A stretch of DNA of 64,000 nt, from the NCBI RefSeq assembly GCF_050003625.1, contig NC_134398.1, positions 17,930,997 through 17,994,996 on the forward strand, written 5' to 3'. The position numbers and the translations under genes are program-made. The first letter of the stretch is position 1; each line of letters starts with the position of its first letter. Positions 1 through 14,869 of this stretch are shown piece after piece. The notes under the pieces are model-generated. The model ran no database searches and had not been told where the DNA came from. It saw only the letters and a list, made by a program, of their open reading frames with translations. This DNA comes from Haematobia irritans. Taxonomy: Eukaryota; Arthropoda; Insecta; Diptera; Muscidae.

Positions 1-472
1 AGAAAATATTCACAATTAAAAATAGGAACAAAACAAAAAACTTACCTTATCACAGCTTCTCATACTCCTTTATCTTCCTCGAAAAATGAGAAGACATTCG
101 ATTTTTATATGAAATAAATATATGAAACTCGAATTATCAAATATTTGATATAATTTTTTTTTTTTTTCAAATTTAATAACAACAGGCGTTGCTAATGGTG
201 ATAGTTATGGGGTGACATTTTTGAAAACAAAAAGACAGTTGTGTCTGAAAGTTAAGCATTTTATGAAGACACTTCAAAATTATTTTTAAAAGGGTTTCTT
301 GAAACTGTCACAACATACCAAGATTGTTTGATTATGTTCACCACTTGTTTTGATGTGCGACCAAACATACGTGCTTGTAACCAAGTATATCACGTTAGTA
401 TTCTCGTAACAAACACATTATTTTTACACACAAACATATACAAATATTTTTTATCCGTGTTACACAACTGGT
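1..472. other. AT-rich non-coding sequence
   Basis: No open frame with protein-like composition and no recognisable repeat were found. It is presumed intron of the minus-strand Ddr-like gene, because exons of that gene lie further right and none of its downstream exons is recognisable here. Confidence 0.4.
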
Positions 473-750
473 TCATGATTTAATGCGATATATATAATAA
501 GATATGGAGCTATATATAGTACATATAATTAGATATGATGTCATATATGAAGATATATAATTAGATCTTACCAGATATGACTGATATAAATAGATATAAT
601 AACATATATAATGAGATCTTGAATCAGATCTAATCATATATAACATGTATAGTATCTCCGTAGATCTATTTATATCTACAACCATATCTGAGCAGATATA
701 ATTATATATACTTTGATATTATTAGACATGATTAGATCTCTCAATTTTTA
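473..750. repeat. degenerate AGATAT/AGATCT-rich repeat
   Basis: Short motifs of the kind AGATATGA, AGATCTAA and CATATATAA recur in both orientations over about 280 bp. The units are too diverged for a firm period. Open frames here are low-complexity Tyr/Ser/Ile translations and are not considered genes. Confidence 0.5.
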
Positions 751-754
751 CACG

Positions 755-904
755 GGAACTCACAATTTAGAAAACGATTTAATATACCACAACCCAAGTA
801 ATTCGATTGAGGATGACAGTCTTTCGTAGAAGTTTCTACGCTATCCATGGTGGAGGGTCCATAAGATTCGGCCTGGCTGAACTTACGGCCATATATACTT
901 GTTT
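755..904 (-). mobile_element. family A Helitron-like element, terminal fragment (alpha end)
   Basis: Only the 'alpha' terminus of family A is present: the segment after CAATTTAGAAAACGAT, the CCATGGTGGAGGGT block, the GGCC-rich hairpin and the terminal ATATATACTTGTT. It faces the alpha end of the element starting near 1133, so two alpha ends converge with about 230 bp between them. Confidence 0.75.
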
Positions 905-1567
905 ATTTTGACTGCAGATTACTGAAAAGTTTTATAAAATTTCCGGAAAAACAAATTTTTACTAATTTTACTAACATATTAAGACGTAGGATTTTTTTCT
1001 GCTTGTATCTTAAAAGATACAGTGGACATTTAAGGGTTAAGGGCTATTTCTCTTTATTTTTTTAATCTGGCAAAATTGTTAATATAAAATAGAACTAAAG
1101 TCATCTATACACGTTTTGATGATTGCTATATGAACAAGTATATACGGTCGTAAGTTCGGCCAGGCCGATTCTTCTGTACCCTCCACCATGGATTGCGTAA
1201 AAACTTCTACGAAAGACTGTCATCCACAATCGAAATACATGGGTTGTGGTTACACTTACCGATGGCAAGGTATCTCAAAACTTCTTAACATCGTCTTCTA
1301 AATTGTAAGTTAGTTCATACGTGGTATATATTAGACATAAAAGGTATATATTGGTAAGTCTACAAATAATTACGAACCGATATGGACTTTTGCGCGGCAA
1401 TTAGAGATCCAGAATTAAAATATGGGGGTCGCTTTATATGGGGGCTATATACAATTATGAACTGATATGGACCAATTTTTATGTCATTGGGGATCCGTTT
1501 ATTTGAGGGCTATTTATAATTATAGACCGAGATGGACCTAGTTAGGCATGGTTGTTAACGGCCATAT

Positions 1568-1916
1568 GGAAGCCACCGTGTTGCAATGGTTAGCATGCCC
1601 GCCTTGCATACACAAGGTCGTGGGTTCGATTCCTGCTTCGACCGAACACCAAACAGTTTTTCAGCGGTGGACTATCCCACCTCAGTAATGCTGGTGACAT
1701 TTCTGAGGGTTTCAAAGTTTCACTGCAATGTGCAATGCAGTTGTTTCACTGCAATGTGCAATGCAATGCGTTCGGACTCGGCTATAAAAAGGAGGTCCCT
1801 TGTCATTGAGCTTCACATGGAATCGGGCAGCACTCAGTGATAAGAGAGAAGTTCACCAATGTGGTATCACAATGGACTGAATAGTCTAAGTGAGTGTGAT
1901 ACATCGGGCTGCCACC
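1568..1916 (+). mobile_element. tRNA-derived SINE, copy 1 (nested in A1)
   Basis: The head is tRNA-like, with an A-box-like segment and a perfect B box GGTTCGATTCC at 1623-1633. The body contains CTCGGCTATAAAAAGGAG and ends at GGGCTGCCACC. The CCTAA tail seen in copy 2 is missing. A 24-bp local duplication (TTTCACTGCAATGTGCAATG, twice) lies at about 1729-1768. Comparison with the empty family A sequence near 42100 shows the SINE replaced about nine bases, so no clean target duplication is visible. Confidence 0.88.
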
Positions 1917-2266
1917 TATGTACCAAGTCTTAACTGAATCGGATGAATTTTGCTTCTCCAAGAAGCTCCGGAGGTCAAATCTGGGGATCGGTTTATATGG
2001 GGGCTATATATAATTAGAGACGATATACTACCACGTACCAAATTTCAACCGGATCGGATGAATTTTACTTCTGCAAGCGGCTCAGGAGGTCTAATCTGGG
2101 GATCGGTTTATATGGGGGATATATATAATTATAGACCAATATGGATAAATTTTTGCATGGTTGTTAGAGACCATATACCAACACCATGTACCAAATTTCA
2201 GCCAGATCGGATGAAACATGCTTCTCTTAGAGGCTCCGCAAGCCAAATCGGAGGGTCCGCTTATAT

Positions 2267-2286
2267 GGGGGGGGGGGGGGGGGGGG
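2267..2286. repeat. 20-nt G homopolymer
   Basis: A run of 20 G replaces the GGGGG of the usual family A repeat core 'tatatgggggctatata'. It is an expanded mononucleotide tract, and its exact length could be a sequencing or assembly artefact. Confidence 0.9.
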
Positions 2287-2551
2287 TGGTAAAATGAACC
2301 GATATGGCCCATTTGCAATAATATCCGACCTACATCAATAACAACTACTTGTGCCAAGTTTCAAGTCGATAGCTTGTGTCGTTCGGATGTTGTTTTTATC
2401 AGACGGTCGGACGGACATGCTTAGATCGACTCCGAATTTCACCGCGACCCGAATATATATACTTTATGGGGTCTTAGAGTACTATTTCGATGTGTTACAA
2501 ACGGAATGACAAAGTTAATATACCCCCCATCCTATGGTAGAGGGTATAAAA

Positions 2552-3620
2552 AATATACTTCGAAGTAAAAAATTTAGTTGTAAGCCGAAAGAATTTCTGT
2601 CCTTCAAATGTGGTTTTGGTTTTTTTTTTTGATACACACAAAATTGAAATGTCTTCAATCACAGAAATTATAGTATCTATTAAAAATTAATTGATACTGT
2701 GAATTGAAACAAAACAATTAAAAAATTTCTTGAATCAATTAAATTTTTAATTGAATATTTTTTAAAGCTCAACTAAGACTTTGTTTAAGGACTATCATTA
2801 GCGTTACACATCTTATCATCAATACCATAGTCATTCATATAAAAACCTAATATGGGAAAGCTGCGATTTAGTGTATTTGTCATGAAACTATTTTAAATTT
2901 CACTTTAAGGTTTTTAAAGCTTCATAAAGTAAATTAGAAAAACACTTCCACCCAACAAACGGGATTACTATTTCTTTAAAAGCATCGACAAAAAATCCAT
3001 CTCCCGCACTCTCTCAAAAAACCACAAACTTCTAAATAAATTGCATACTTTCAGGCGATTAATATGGTGGCAATGGTCGTTTGCATACATTTTAGCCATT
3101 ACATAGTACTCCAAAAAAGTAATGAAAAAAGATTTCATTCTTAGTGAGTTCTGCGTACAACTAAATTCATTTCATTTACTGCAAACATGGCTTAAAGCAA
3201 ATTTATCGAGAGTACGATGAGGACGGGGAAACAGAAATGAAATGAAACATGGTACAAAACTTTCTAAGACATTCAAACTAAGGAACAGACAGCTAACTGA
3301 TGTTGGAAACTTCTAGGAAATGCTAAGAGGAACATCACTTTAGCCAAAAGTGGAAGTTATACGGCGTCAAAAAGGAAACAAAAGCGTTTGAAACAATTTG
3401 AAGTGGAAACTTTGTTTTGGTATCATCTCTGGACAAGGGGTTTACAAGGAACGAGAGCTTCGTGGCGTTCACCATTGCACGACTGGCAATGATGAGTAGC
3501 TTCTCCCTGTCATTGTTGGACGTTTGGAGTTTGACGCTTTTATGCAATTTTAATTTGACCGCGTCTACCATCAAAGATTCAACCGCTTTTAGTCTATTCA
3601 AGTCGTATCAACTCTGAGAA
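2552..3620. other. intronic sequence with a degenerate AT-rich MITE piece
   Basis: About 2630-2790 resembles the AT-rich MITE seen intact at 19641-19913 (the shared phrase AATTGAAATGTCTTCAATCA). The rest, 2800-3620, looks unique. Open frames of 66 and 88 codons exist on opposite strands at 3335-3617 but resemble nothing I recognise and overlap each other, so they are not called genes. Confidence 0.45.
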
Positions 3621-3624
3621 CAGT

Positions 3625-6600
3625 GGGAGACAATTTCAAAGAATTCATAGAATTTTTTTCTTTTGAGAAAGTTTCATAGACATTTTTTTCTTTGGACAAA
3701 ATTTCATAATTTTTTTTTCTTTACAGAAAATTTTCACAGAAATTTTTCATTTAGCGGAAATGTGATAGAATTTTTTTCTTTAGAGGAAATTCATATACAT
3801 TTTTTTATGTATAGAAAATTTCGTAGAATTTTTTCTTTAAAGAAAATTTTATTGAAATTTTTTCTTTAAAGTAAATTTTATTTGAATTTTTTTCTTTAGA
3901 GACAATTTCATAGAAATTTTTTCCTCAAAGAAAACCTGACAGAAATTTTTTCTTTAGGGAAAATTTCATGGAAATTTTTTCGTTACAGAAAATTTCATAG
4001 AATTTTTTTCTTTAAAGAATATTTCATAGAAATTTTTCTCTAGAAAAAATGTCATAGAAATGTACTTCTCTAGAAAAAATTTCATAGAATTTTTTTCTTA
4101 AGAGAAACTTTCATAAAATTTTTCATTAGAGAAAATTTCCTTGAAATTTTTCTTTAGAGAAACTTTCATTAAAAAATTTTCTTTAGAAATAGAAATATTT
4201 TTCCTTTGACAAAATTTCATAGAATTTTTCTTTTGTTAGAGAAAAATTTATAGAATTGTTTTTGTTAGACAAAATTTCATAGAAAATGTTTCTTTAGAGA
4301 AAATTTCATGGACATTTTTTCGTTAGAGATTTTCTTCATAGAAATTTTTCATTAGAGACAATTTCCTAGAAATTTTTCTTTAGAGAAAATTTCATAGAAT
4401 TTTTCATAGATATTTTTTCTTTAGAAATAAAAATTTTTTCCTTTGAGAAAATTTCATAGAAATTTTCTTTTTTCAGAGAAAAATTTATAGAATTGTTTTC
4501 GTTAGAGAAAATTTCATAGAAATTTTTTCTTTAGAGAAAATTGCATAGAAAATTTTTCTGTAGAGAAAATTACGTAGAAATTTTTTCTTTAAAGAAAATT
4601 TCATACACATTTTTTCTTTAGAGAAAATTTCATAGAATTTTTTTTTTTACAGAAAATTTCATAGAAATTTTTTGCTTAGAGAAAATTTCATAGAAATTTT
4701 TCCTGTAGAGAAAATGTCACAGAAATTTTTTTTAAAGAAAATTTCATAAAATATTTTTATAGAAGTTGTTTCTTTACAGAAAATTTAATAAAAATTTTTT
4801 CTTTACAGAAAATTTAATAGAATTTTTTTTCTTTGGGGAAAATTTCATAGAATATTTCATAGAAATTTTAGTTGTAGAGGAAATTTCATAGAAAATTTAG
4901 AGGAAATGTGATAGAATTTTTCCTTTAAAGAAAATTTCATAGAAATTTTTTCTTTAGACAAAATTATATAGAAATTTTCGTTTTAGAGAAAATTTTGTAG
5001 GAATTTTTACTTTAGAGAAAATTTCATAAAAATTTTTACTTTATAGAAATTTTCGTTTTAGAAAAAATTTTATATAAATTTTTTCTCTTGTCTTTAAAGA
5101 AAATTTTATAGATATTTTTTTCTATAACGAAAATTTCATATAAATTTTTTATTTACAGAAAATTTCATAGAAATTTTTGCTTTAGAGAAAATGTCATAAA
5201 AATTTTTTCTTTACAGAAAATTTCATAGAATTTTTTTCTTTACAGGAAATGTGATCGAATTTTTTCCTTTAGACGAAATTTTATAGAAATGTTCCTTTTA
5301 GAAAAAATTGTACAAATGTTTCTTTAGTGAAAATTTCATAGAAATTTTTTCTTTAGAGACAATTTTATAGAAATTTTTTCTTTAGATAAAATTTTCATAG
5401 AAATTTGTACTTTATAGAAATTTTAGTTTTAGAGAAAATTGTATATATTTTATTTGTTTTGTCTTTAAAGAAAAATTCATACAAGTTTTTTTCTTTAGCG
5501 AAAATTTCATAAAATTTTTTTCTTTAATGATAATTTCATAGAAATTTTTTCGTTAGAGAAAATTTCATAAAATTTTTTTCTTAAAGAAAATTTCATATAA
5601 TTTTTTTCTTATAGAAAATTTCGTAAAAAATTTTTTCTTTACAGAAAATTTCATAGAAATTTTTTCTTTAGAGGAAATGTGATAAAATTTTTTTCTTTAG
5701 AGAAAAACTCATATAAATGTCCTAAAATTTTTTCTTTAAAGAAAATTTCATAGATATTTTTGCATTAAAGAAAAAATAAAGAAAAGCTTATTGATATCTT
5801 TTCTTTAAAGAAGATTTTATTGAAATTTGTTTTCTTTAGAGAAAATTTTATAAAAATATTTTCTTCAAAAAAAACTCCGATAAATCTTTTCTTTAAAGAA
5901 AATTTCATATAAATGTTTTTCTTTAGATAAAATTTCATTGAAATTGTTTCTTTAGACAAAATTTCATAGAAATTTTTCTTTAGACAAAATTTAATTAAAA
6001 TTTTTTTCTTTAGAGTATATGTGATAGAATTTTTTGCTTTAGAGAAAAATTCATATATTTTTTCTGTAGAGAAAATTTTGTAGATTTTTTTTAAGAGAAA
6101 ATTTTGTAGAATTTTTTCTTATATAAAATTTCATAAATTTTTTTCTTTACAGAAAATTTCATAGAAATTTTTTCTTTAGAGGAAATGTGATAGAATTTTT
6201 TTCTTCAGAGAAAAATTCATATAAATTTCCTAAATTTTTTTCTTTAAAGAAAATTTCATAGAAATTTTTTCATTAAAGAAAATTTCATAGAAATTTGTTC
6301 TTTAAAGAAAAGTTAATTGATATCTTTTCTTTAAAGAAGATTTTATTGAAATTTTTTTCTTTAGAGAAAATTTCATAAAAATGTTTTCTTCAAAGAAACC
6401 CTGATAAATCTTTTCTTTAAAGAAACTTTCATAGAAATGTTTTTCTTTAGATAAAATTTCATACAAAGTTTTTCTTTAGACAAAATTTCATAGAAATTTT
6501 TCTTTAGATAAAATTTCATTAAATTTGTTTTCTTTAGAGGATATGTGATAAAATTTTTTCTTTAGAGAAAAATTCATATACATTTTTTCTGTAGAGAAAA

Positions 6601-7105
6601 TTTCGTAGAATTTTTTCTTTAGAGAAAATTTCACAGAAATTTTTGCTTTAAAGAAAATTTTATCGAAATTGTTTATTTAAAGAAAATTTCTGTGAAATCT
6701 TTTATTTAAAGAAATTTTTATAGAATTTTTTTTCTTTAGAGAAAATTTCATAAAAATTGTTTTCTTCAAAGCGACTCTGATAAATTGTTTCTTTAGAGAA
6801 AATTTTATAGAAATATGTTCTTTAGAAACAGAGATAGTTTCGTTACAGAAAATTTCATAGCAATTTTCTTTCTTCAGAGAAGAATTCATAGAATTTTTTT
6901 TCGTTAGAGAAAATTTCATAGAAATTTTAATTTGAATTTTAATAGAATTTTTTTTTTGGGGAAAGTTGTATAGAAATTTTTTCTTTAGGGAAAATTTCAC
7001 AGAAATTTTTGATGTGGAAAAAATTTCATAGAACTTTTTGTTTTAAATAAAATTTTATAAAAAATTTTTCCTTTAAAGAAAATTTCATAGAATTTTTCTT
7101 ATTTC
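3625..7105. repeat. 29-bp satellite S2, array 1
   Basis: About 3.5 kb (roughly 120 monomers) of a 29-bp unit with the core TTTCATAGAAATTTTTTC followed by TTTAGAGAAA. Monomers vary by substitutions and small indels. The unit is AT-rich and partly self-complementary, so lysine/phenylalanine-rich open frames appear on both strands; these are artefacts of the repeat. Confidence 0.92.
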
Positions 7106-8061
7106 CATTTTGTAATTATGTCCCACTGTAATCAAACTGGCAAACATAGTTTGTCTATTTTCCTATTTTTACGAGTAAAAGTTTCATTTTATTGTTTTTA
7201 AACTTCATTTTGTTGTGGCAACAATTTTTTTCTTGGCAAAATGTCTTCTTTTGCATACTTTGTGGCGAATTGACGACGATAGAAACAAGGAAGAAAAAAG
7301 AAAACGAAATTTTCTTTACTCATTTCAAAATCTATTTGTTGCTTCAATGGCTAACGAAGTTCCTAGCTTAGTCAGACAGAGGACTACTTCATTTAAGATT
7401 GTTGTGTTGTCATTCTGCCATAATATGGCTTGCAGCGTTGCCATGGCTTAATATAATTCACAAGTTGTCCTTTTTTCGTTGTTGTTGTTCGCCTGACAAT
7501 ATGCAATACAATTTCTTTTGCTTGCAAAGACAGGGAGAGGAGAAATTGTGTTTTTTTTGTGGAATATATATTTTTCCTTTATTTTTGGTTTCGTTTAGTC
7601 TTTAAACATGTCATCGGATTTTCACTTGTGTTTTGTCACGCAATTTTCTGTTATAAAAATAAAATTCGTTTGCAATGTGTTTTTTTTTTTTAATTTCTTT
7701 CAACCTTTCTTGGTCTTTGACAAATTTTTCTTATATGTAGAATATTTAAGTTGTCCAATGTATTTTGATATATAAACTATACACGCTGACGTGAAATGTT
7801 TTCGCTCCTTTAAATTTCTATATAAATTTCACTTAAATTTCTATTTCACTTTATAGTAAAATAAAATAATACCCTGTTCCACAGTGTGGCGCAGGGTATA
7901 AAGATGTATACATATTGTTGTAAATCAAGATCTTCTCATTCAGAGTATCCCATAAATTTATGTTAACGTTTTTGCTAATCCCTGTATATCATTCAGCTCT
8001 TTATCTCCTTAGTCAACTAGAAAAGCTCTCTCCTGATGGACCAACTTGGAAGAATTAAATG
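7106..8061. other. unique spacer between the two S2 arrays
   Basis: Non-repetitive sequence of higher complexity than its flanks. It contains an orphan family B hairpin at 7867-7903. Two open frames (7215-7451 and 7399-7605) have no recognisable domain or start context. Presumed intron. Confidence 0.4.
7867..7903. mobile_element. orphan family B beta-end hairpin
   Basis: Imperfect stem-loop: ATACCCTG, then CCACAGTGTGG, then CAGGGTAT. It is nearly identical to the terminal hairpin of the family B element at 39675-39708, without any element body beside it. Confidence 0.7.
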
Positions 8062-11000
8062 TTTACGGAACAAAATTTTGGGTTAGAGAAAATTTCATAG
8101 ATATTTCTCCAGTGAAAATTGTTTTTTTTTTTTTTTATAGAAAATTTGATAGACATTTTTCCTTTAAAACAATCATATAATTTTGTCTTTAGAAATATAA
8201 ATTTTTCGTTAAATTTTTTTTTCTTCAGAGAAAAATTCATAGAATTTTTTTCATTAGAGAAAATTTCATAGAAATTATTTTTCTTCAGAAAAAAGTTGAA
8301 ACAATTTTTCGTTAGAGAAAATTTCACAAAATTTTTTTAACAGAAAATTTCATAGAAATTTTTTCTTTATAGAAAATTTCATAAATTTTTCTTTCTTCAA
8401 AAAATTCATAAAATTTTTTTATAGAGAACAAAGTGTTTCTTTAGAGTAAATTTCATTTTTCTTTATTTTTTTCTTTATACAAAATGTTATAGAATTTTTC
8501 GCTTTAGAAAAAGTTGCATAGAGATTTTCTCCTTCGAGGACAATGTGTTTCAGTAGAGAAAATTTCATTGAAATTTTGTGTTTATAGAAAATTTCATAAA
8601 ATTTTTCGTAAGAGACAATTTCATAGAAATTTTTCTTTAGAGAACATTTCATAGAAACCTTTTCTTTATAAAAATCATACATTTTTTTACTGGAAATTTT
8701 ATAGAAATTTTTTCCAAAAAAAATTTATAGAAATTTTTTCATTATTCCTTTTTTTGACAAAATTATATACAATTCTTTTCTTTACCGAAAATTTCATAGA
8801 ATTTTTTTCTTTACAAAAAATTTCATTGAAAATTGTTCTTGGCAGAAACTTTCATAGAAATTTTTTCTTTAAATAAAATTTCATAGATATTTTTTCTATA
8901 CAAAAAATTTCATAAATATTTGATCTTTACAGAAAATTTCATAGATTTTTTTCCTTACAGAAAATTTCATTGAAATTTTTTCTTTGGAGCAAATATCATA
9001 GAAACGTTTTCTTTATATAGAATATTTTATAGATAATTTTTTTTTTATAGAAAAATAGCAAAAAAATCTTCTTTAGAGAAAATTTCATAGAGATTTTTTT
9101 CTGTTGTGAACAATGTGTTTTTTTAGGTAAATTTTCACTGAAATTTTGTGTTTATAGAAATTTTGATAGACATTTTTCCTTTAGAGAAACTTGCATAGAA
9201 GTTTTTTCTTTAGAGAATATTTTATGGATTTTTTTTTCCTTAGAGAACATTTCATAGATTTTTTTCTTCAGAGAGAAAATTTCATTGCAATTTTGTGTTT
9301 ATAGAAAATTTCATAAAATTTTTCGTAAGAGACAATTTCATAGAAATTTTTCTTTAGAGAACATTTCATAGAAACCTTTTCTTTATAGAAATCATACATT
9401 TTTTACTGGAAATTTTATAGAAATTTTTTCAAAAAAAAAATTTATAGCAATTTTTTCATTATTTCTTTTTTTTGACAAAATTATATACAATTCTTTTCTT
9501 TACCGAAAATTTCATAGAATTGTTTTCTTTACAAAAAATTTCATTGAAAATTGTTCTTGGCAGAAACTTTCATAGAAATTTTTTCTTTAAATAAAATTTC
9601 ATAGATATTTTTCGTTACAGAAAATTTCGTAGAAATTTTTTCTTTGGAGCAATTTTTATTGAAACTTTTTCTTTATATAGAATATTTTATAGATATTTTT
9701 TCTTTATAGAAAATAGCAAAAAATTCTTCTTTAGAGAAAATTGCATAGAGATTTTTTTTTGAGAACAGTGTGTTTTTTTAAGAGAAATTTTAACTGAAAT
9801 TTTGTGTTTATAGAAATTTTGATATACATTTTTCCTTTAGAGAAACTTGCATAGAATTTTTTTCCTTAGAAAAAATTTCATAGATTTTTTTTTTCCTTAG
9901 AGAACATTTCATAGATTTTTTTCTTCAGGGAAAAAATTTCATAGAAATTTTGTGTTTATAGAAAATTTCATAAAATTTTTCATAGAAACCTTTTCTTTAT
10001 AGAAATCATAGATTTTTTTTAACTGGAAATTTTATAGAAATTAAAAAAAAAATTATAGAAATTCTTTCCAATAAAAAATTCATCGAAATTTTTTCATTTT
10101 TTTTTTTTTGGACAAAATTTCATTGAATTTTTTTCTTTACCAAAAATTTCAAATTCTTTACAAAAAATTTCATTGAAAATTGTTCTTAGCAGAAACTTTC
10201 ATAGAAATGTTTTCTTTAAATAAAATTTCATAGATATTTTTTCGTTACAGAAAATTTCGTAGAAATTTTTTCTTTGGAGCAAATATCATAGAAACTTTTT
10301 CTTTATAGAATATTTTATAGATATTTTTTCTTTATAGAAAATAGCAAAAAATTCTTCTTTAGAGAAAATTGCATAGAGATTTTTTTTTAAGAACAATGTG
10401 TTTTTAAGAGAAATTTTCACTGAAATTTTGTGTTTATAGAAATTTTGATATACATTTTTCCTTTAGAGAAACTTGCATAGAATTTTTTTCCTTAGAAAAA
10501 ATTTCATAGAATTTTTTTTTCCTTAGAGAACATTTCATAGATTTTTTTCTTCAGAGAAAAAATTTCATTGAAATTTTGTGTTTATAGAAAATTTCATAAA
10601 ATTTTTCGTAAGAGACAATTTCATAGAAATTTTTCTTACGAGAAAATTTCATAGAAACCTTTTCTTTATAGAAATCATAGATTTTTCTTAACTGGAAATT
10701 TTATAGAAATTAAAAAAAAAAAAATCATAGAAATTTTTTTCAAAAACAAAAATTCATAGAATTTTTTTTTATTTTTTTTTTGACAAAATTTCATAAAATT
10801 TTTCTCTTTAAATTTTAAATTTCATAGAATTTTTTTTCTTTACAAAAAATTTTATTGAAAATTGTTTTTAGCAGAAAGTTTTATAGAAATTTTTTCTTTA
10901 AATAAAATTTCATAGATATTTTTTCTATACAGAAAATTTCATAAATATTTGATCTTTACAGAAAATTTCATAGATATTTTTTGACGTTACAGAAAATTTC

Positions 11001-12895
11001 ATAGAAATTTTTACTTTGGAGCAAATATCATAGAAAGTTTTTCTTTATATACAATATTTTATCGATATTTTTTCTTTATAGAAAATAGCAAACAATTCTT
11101 CTTTAGAGAAAATTGCATAGATTTTTTTTTTTTTTTTTTTGAGAACAATGTGTTTTTTTAGGGAAATTTTCAGTGAAATTTTGTGTTTATAGAAATTTTG
11201 ATAGTCATTTTTCCTTTCATGGAAGTTTTTTTTAGAGAACATATCATAGATTTTTTTCTTCAGAGAAAAAATTTCATTGGAATTTTGTGTTTGTAGAAAA
11301 TTTCATAAAATGTTTCGTAAGAGACAATTTCATAGAAATTTTTCTTTAGAGAAAATTTCATTTCTTTGGAGCAAATATCATAGAAACTTTTTCTTTATAT
11401 AGAATATTTTATAGATATTTTTTCTTTACAGAAAATAGCAAAAAATCCTTCGAGACCAATGTGTTTCTAGAAAATTGTGTTTAGAGAAAATTTCATAGAA
11501 TTTTTCTTAGAAATTTTTCTTTGGAGAACATTTCACAGAAACCTTTTCTTTATAGAAATCATAGATTTAAAAAAAAAACAAAAAAAAAAATCATAGAAAT
11601 GTTTTCATTATTTTTTTTTTCTTTGGAAAACATTTCATAAAATTTTTTTCTTTACCGAAAATTTCATAGAATATTTTTCTTTACAAAAAATTTCATTGAA
11701 AATTGTTGTTTGCAGAAACTTTCATAGAAATTTTTTTCTGTAAATAAAATTTCATAGATATTTTTTCTATACAGAAAATTTCATATATATTTGATCTTTA
11801 CAGAAAATTTCATAGAAATTTTTTCTTTGGAGCAAATATCATAGAAACTTTTTCTTTATATAGAAAAAAAAATCTTCTTTAGAGAAATTTTCACTGAAAT
11901 TTTGATAGACATTTTTCTTTTAGAGAAAATTGCATAGATTTTTTTTCCTTACAAAAAATTTCATAGAATTTTTTTTCCTTAGAAAAAATTTCATAGAATT
12001 TTTTCTTTAGAGAAAATTTCATAGAATAATTTCTTGTATAGAAAATTCATAACAAAATTTTTCCTTTACAAAAAATTTCAAAGAGTTTTTGTTCGCCATA
12101 GAAAATTTAATATAATTTTTTTCTTTAGAGAAATTTGTATAGCAATGTTTTTGTTAGAGAAAATTTCATAGAATTTTTTCTTTGGAGAAAATTTCATAGC
12201 AATGTTTTCTTTGGAGAAAATTTCATAGAAACACTTTTTGTATAGAAAATTCATAGAAATTGTATCTTTAGAGAAAATGCCAAAGGCATCTTTCTTTAAG
12301 AAAATTGCGTAAAAAATTTTCTTTACAAAAAATTTTTTAGAGTTTTTGTTTGCCATAGAAAATTAAATAGACATTTTTTCTGTAGAGGAAATTATAGAGC
12401 AATGTTTTCGTTAGAGAAAATTTCATGGACATTTTTCTTTTTTTCATTGCAATTTTTGTCTATAGAGAAAATTTGATAGAAATGGTTTCCTTACAGAAAC
12501 TTTCATATAAATTTCTTTTTAAAGAATTTTTCATAGAATTTTTTCCTTTAGAAAATATTTCATAGAAACTTTGTCTTTAAGAATATTTAATAGACATTTT
12601 TTCGTTATATAAAATTTCATAGAATTTTTTCTGTAGTATTTTAAAGCAATTTTTAGTTTATAGAAAATTTCATAGAAAATGTTTCGTTGCAGAAAATATT
12701 ATACACATTTTTTTTTTCTATAGAGAAGATTTATAGATTTGTTGAGAACATTTCGTAAATGTTTAAGCTTTTATAGAAGTTTTTTTTTTTTGTAAGAAAA
12801 AATTTTACAGAATTTTGTTATAGAAAATTTTATTTAATTTTTTTAAGAAAATTTTATTTAATTTTTAGAGAAAATTTATAGGAACAAATTCCTTA
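8062..12895. repeat. 29-bp satellite S2, array 2 with higher-order structure
   Basis: About 4.8 kb of S2 monomers. A variant block containing TTTTGTGTTTATAGAAAATT recurs with starts near 8574, 9291, 9948, 10574 and 11283, giving intervals of 717, 657, 626 and 709 bp. The array is therefore organised in higher-order units of roughly 620-720 bp. The right part (11.9-12.9 kb) is more degenerate and ends 80 bp from a Ddr exon. Confidence 0.9.
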
Positions 12896-12973
12896 GATAA
12901 AAACTAAAAGCTTGTTTTATTCTTATTTATAGAAAATCCTACCCTATTAACTATTTTACAATTTACCAACTTA

Positions 12974-14869
<1,896 letters not shown>

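Larger units (their letters stand above)
1133..2551 (+). mobile_element. family A DINE/mini-me-like element A1 (alpha to beta)
   Basis: The element starts with ACAAGTATATACGG and the hairpin GGCCAGGCC. It continues through diverged 153-bp central repeats (the block 'tatatgggggctatatata' recurs), a short GGACGGAC microsatellite near 2400-2420, a TATATA segment, and the terminal block CCCCATCCTATGGTAGAGGG. It is one of seven copies or large fragments here. A SINE is inserted at 1568-1916 and a G homopolymer has grown at 2267-2286. The architecture ((TA)n, short core, (GTCY)n, tandem repeats, terminal hairpin) matches what is known of mini-me/DINE-1 Helitron-related elements of Diptera. The family assignment is inference. 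Confidence 0.8.

Noticed and set aside
3335..3617. 88- and 66-codon open frames on opposite strands
   Set aside because: They overlap each other, have no recognisable motif and no splice or promoter context.
3663..12356. Lys/Phe/Ile-rich open frames in the 29-bp arrays
   Set aside because: Direct translation of satellite monomers. They occur in all arrays, on both strands, with no conserved start or stop.
3625..12895. CRISPR-like array of 29-bp repeats
   Set aside because: There are no unique spacers; monomers are head to tail, and the context is a eukaryotic intron.
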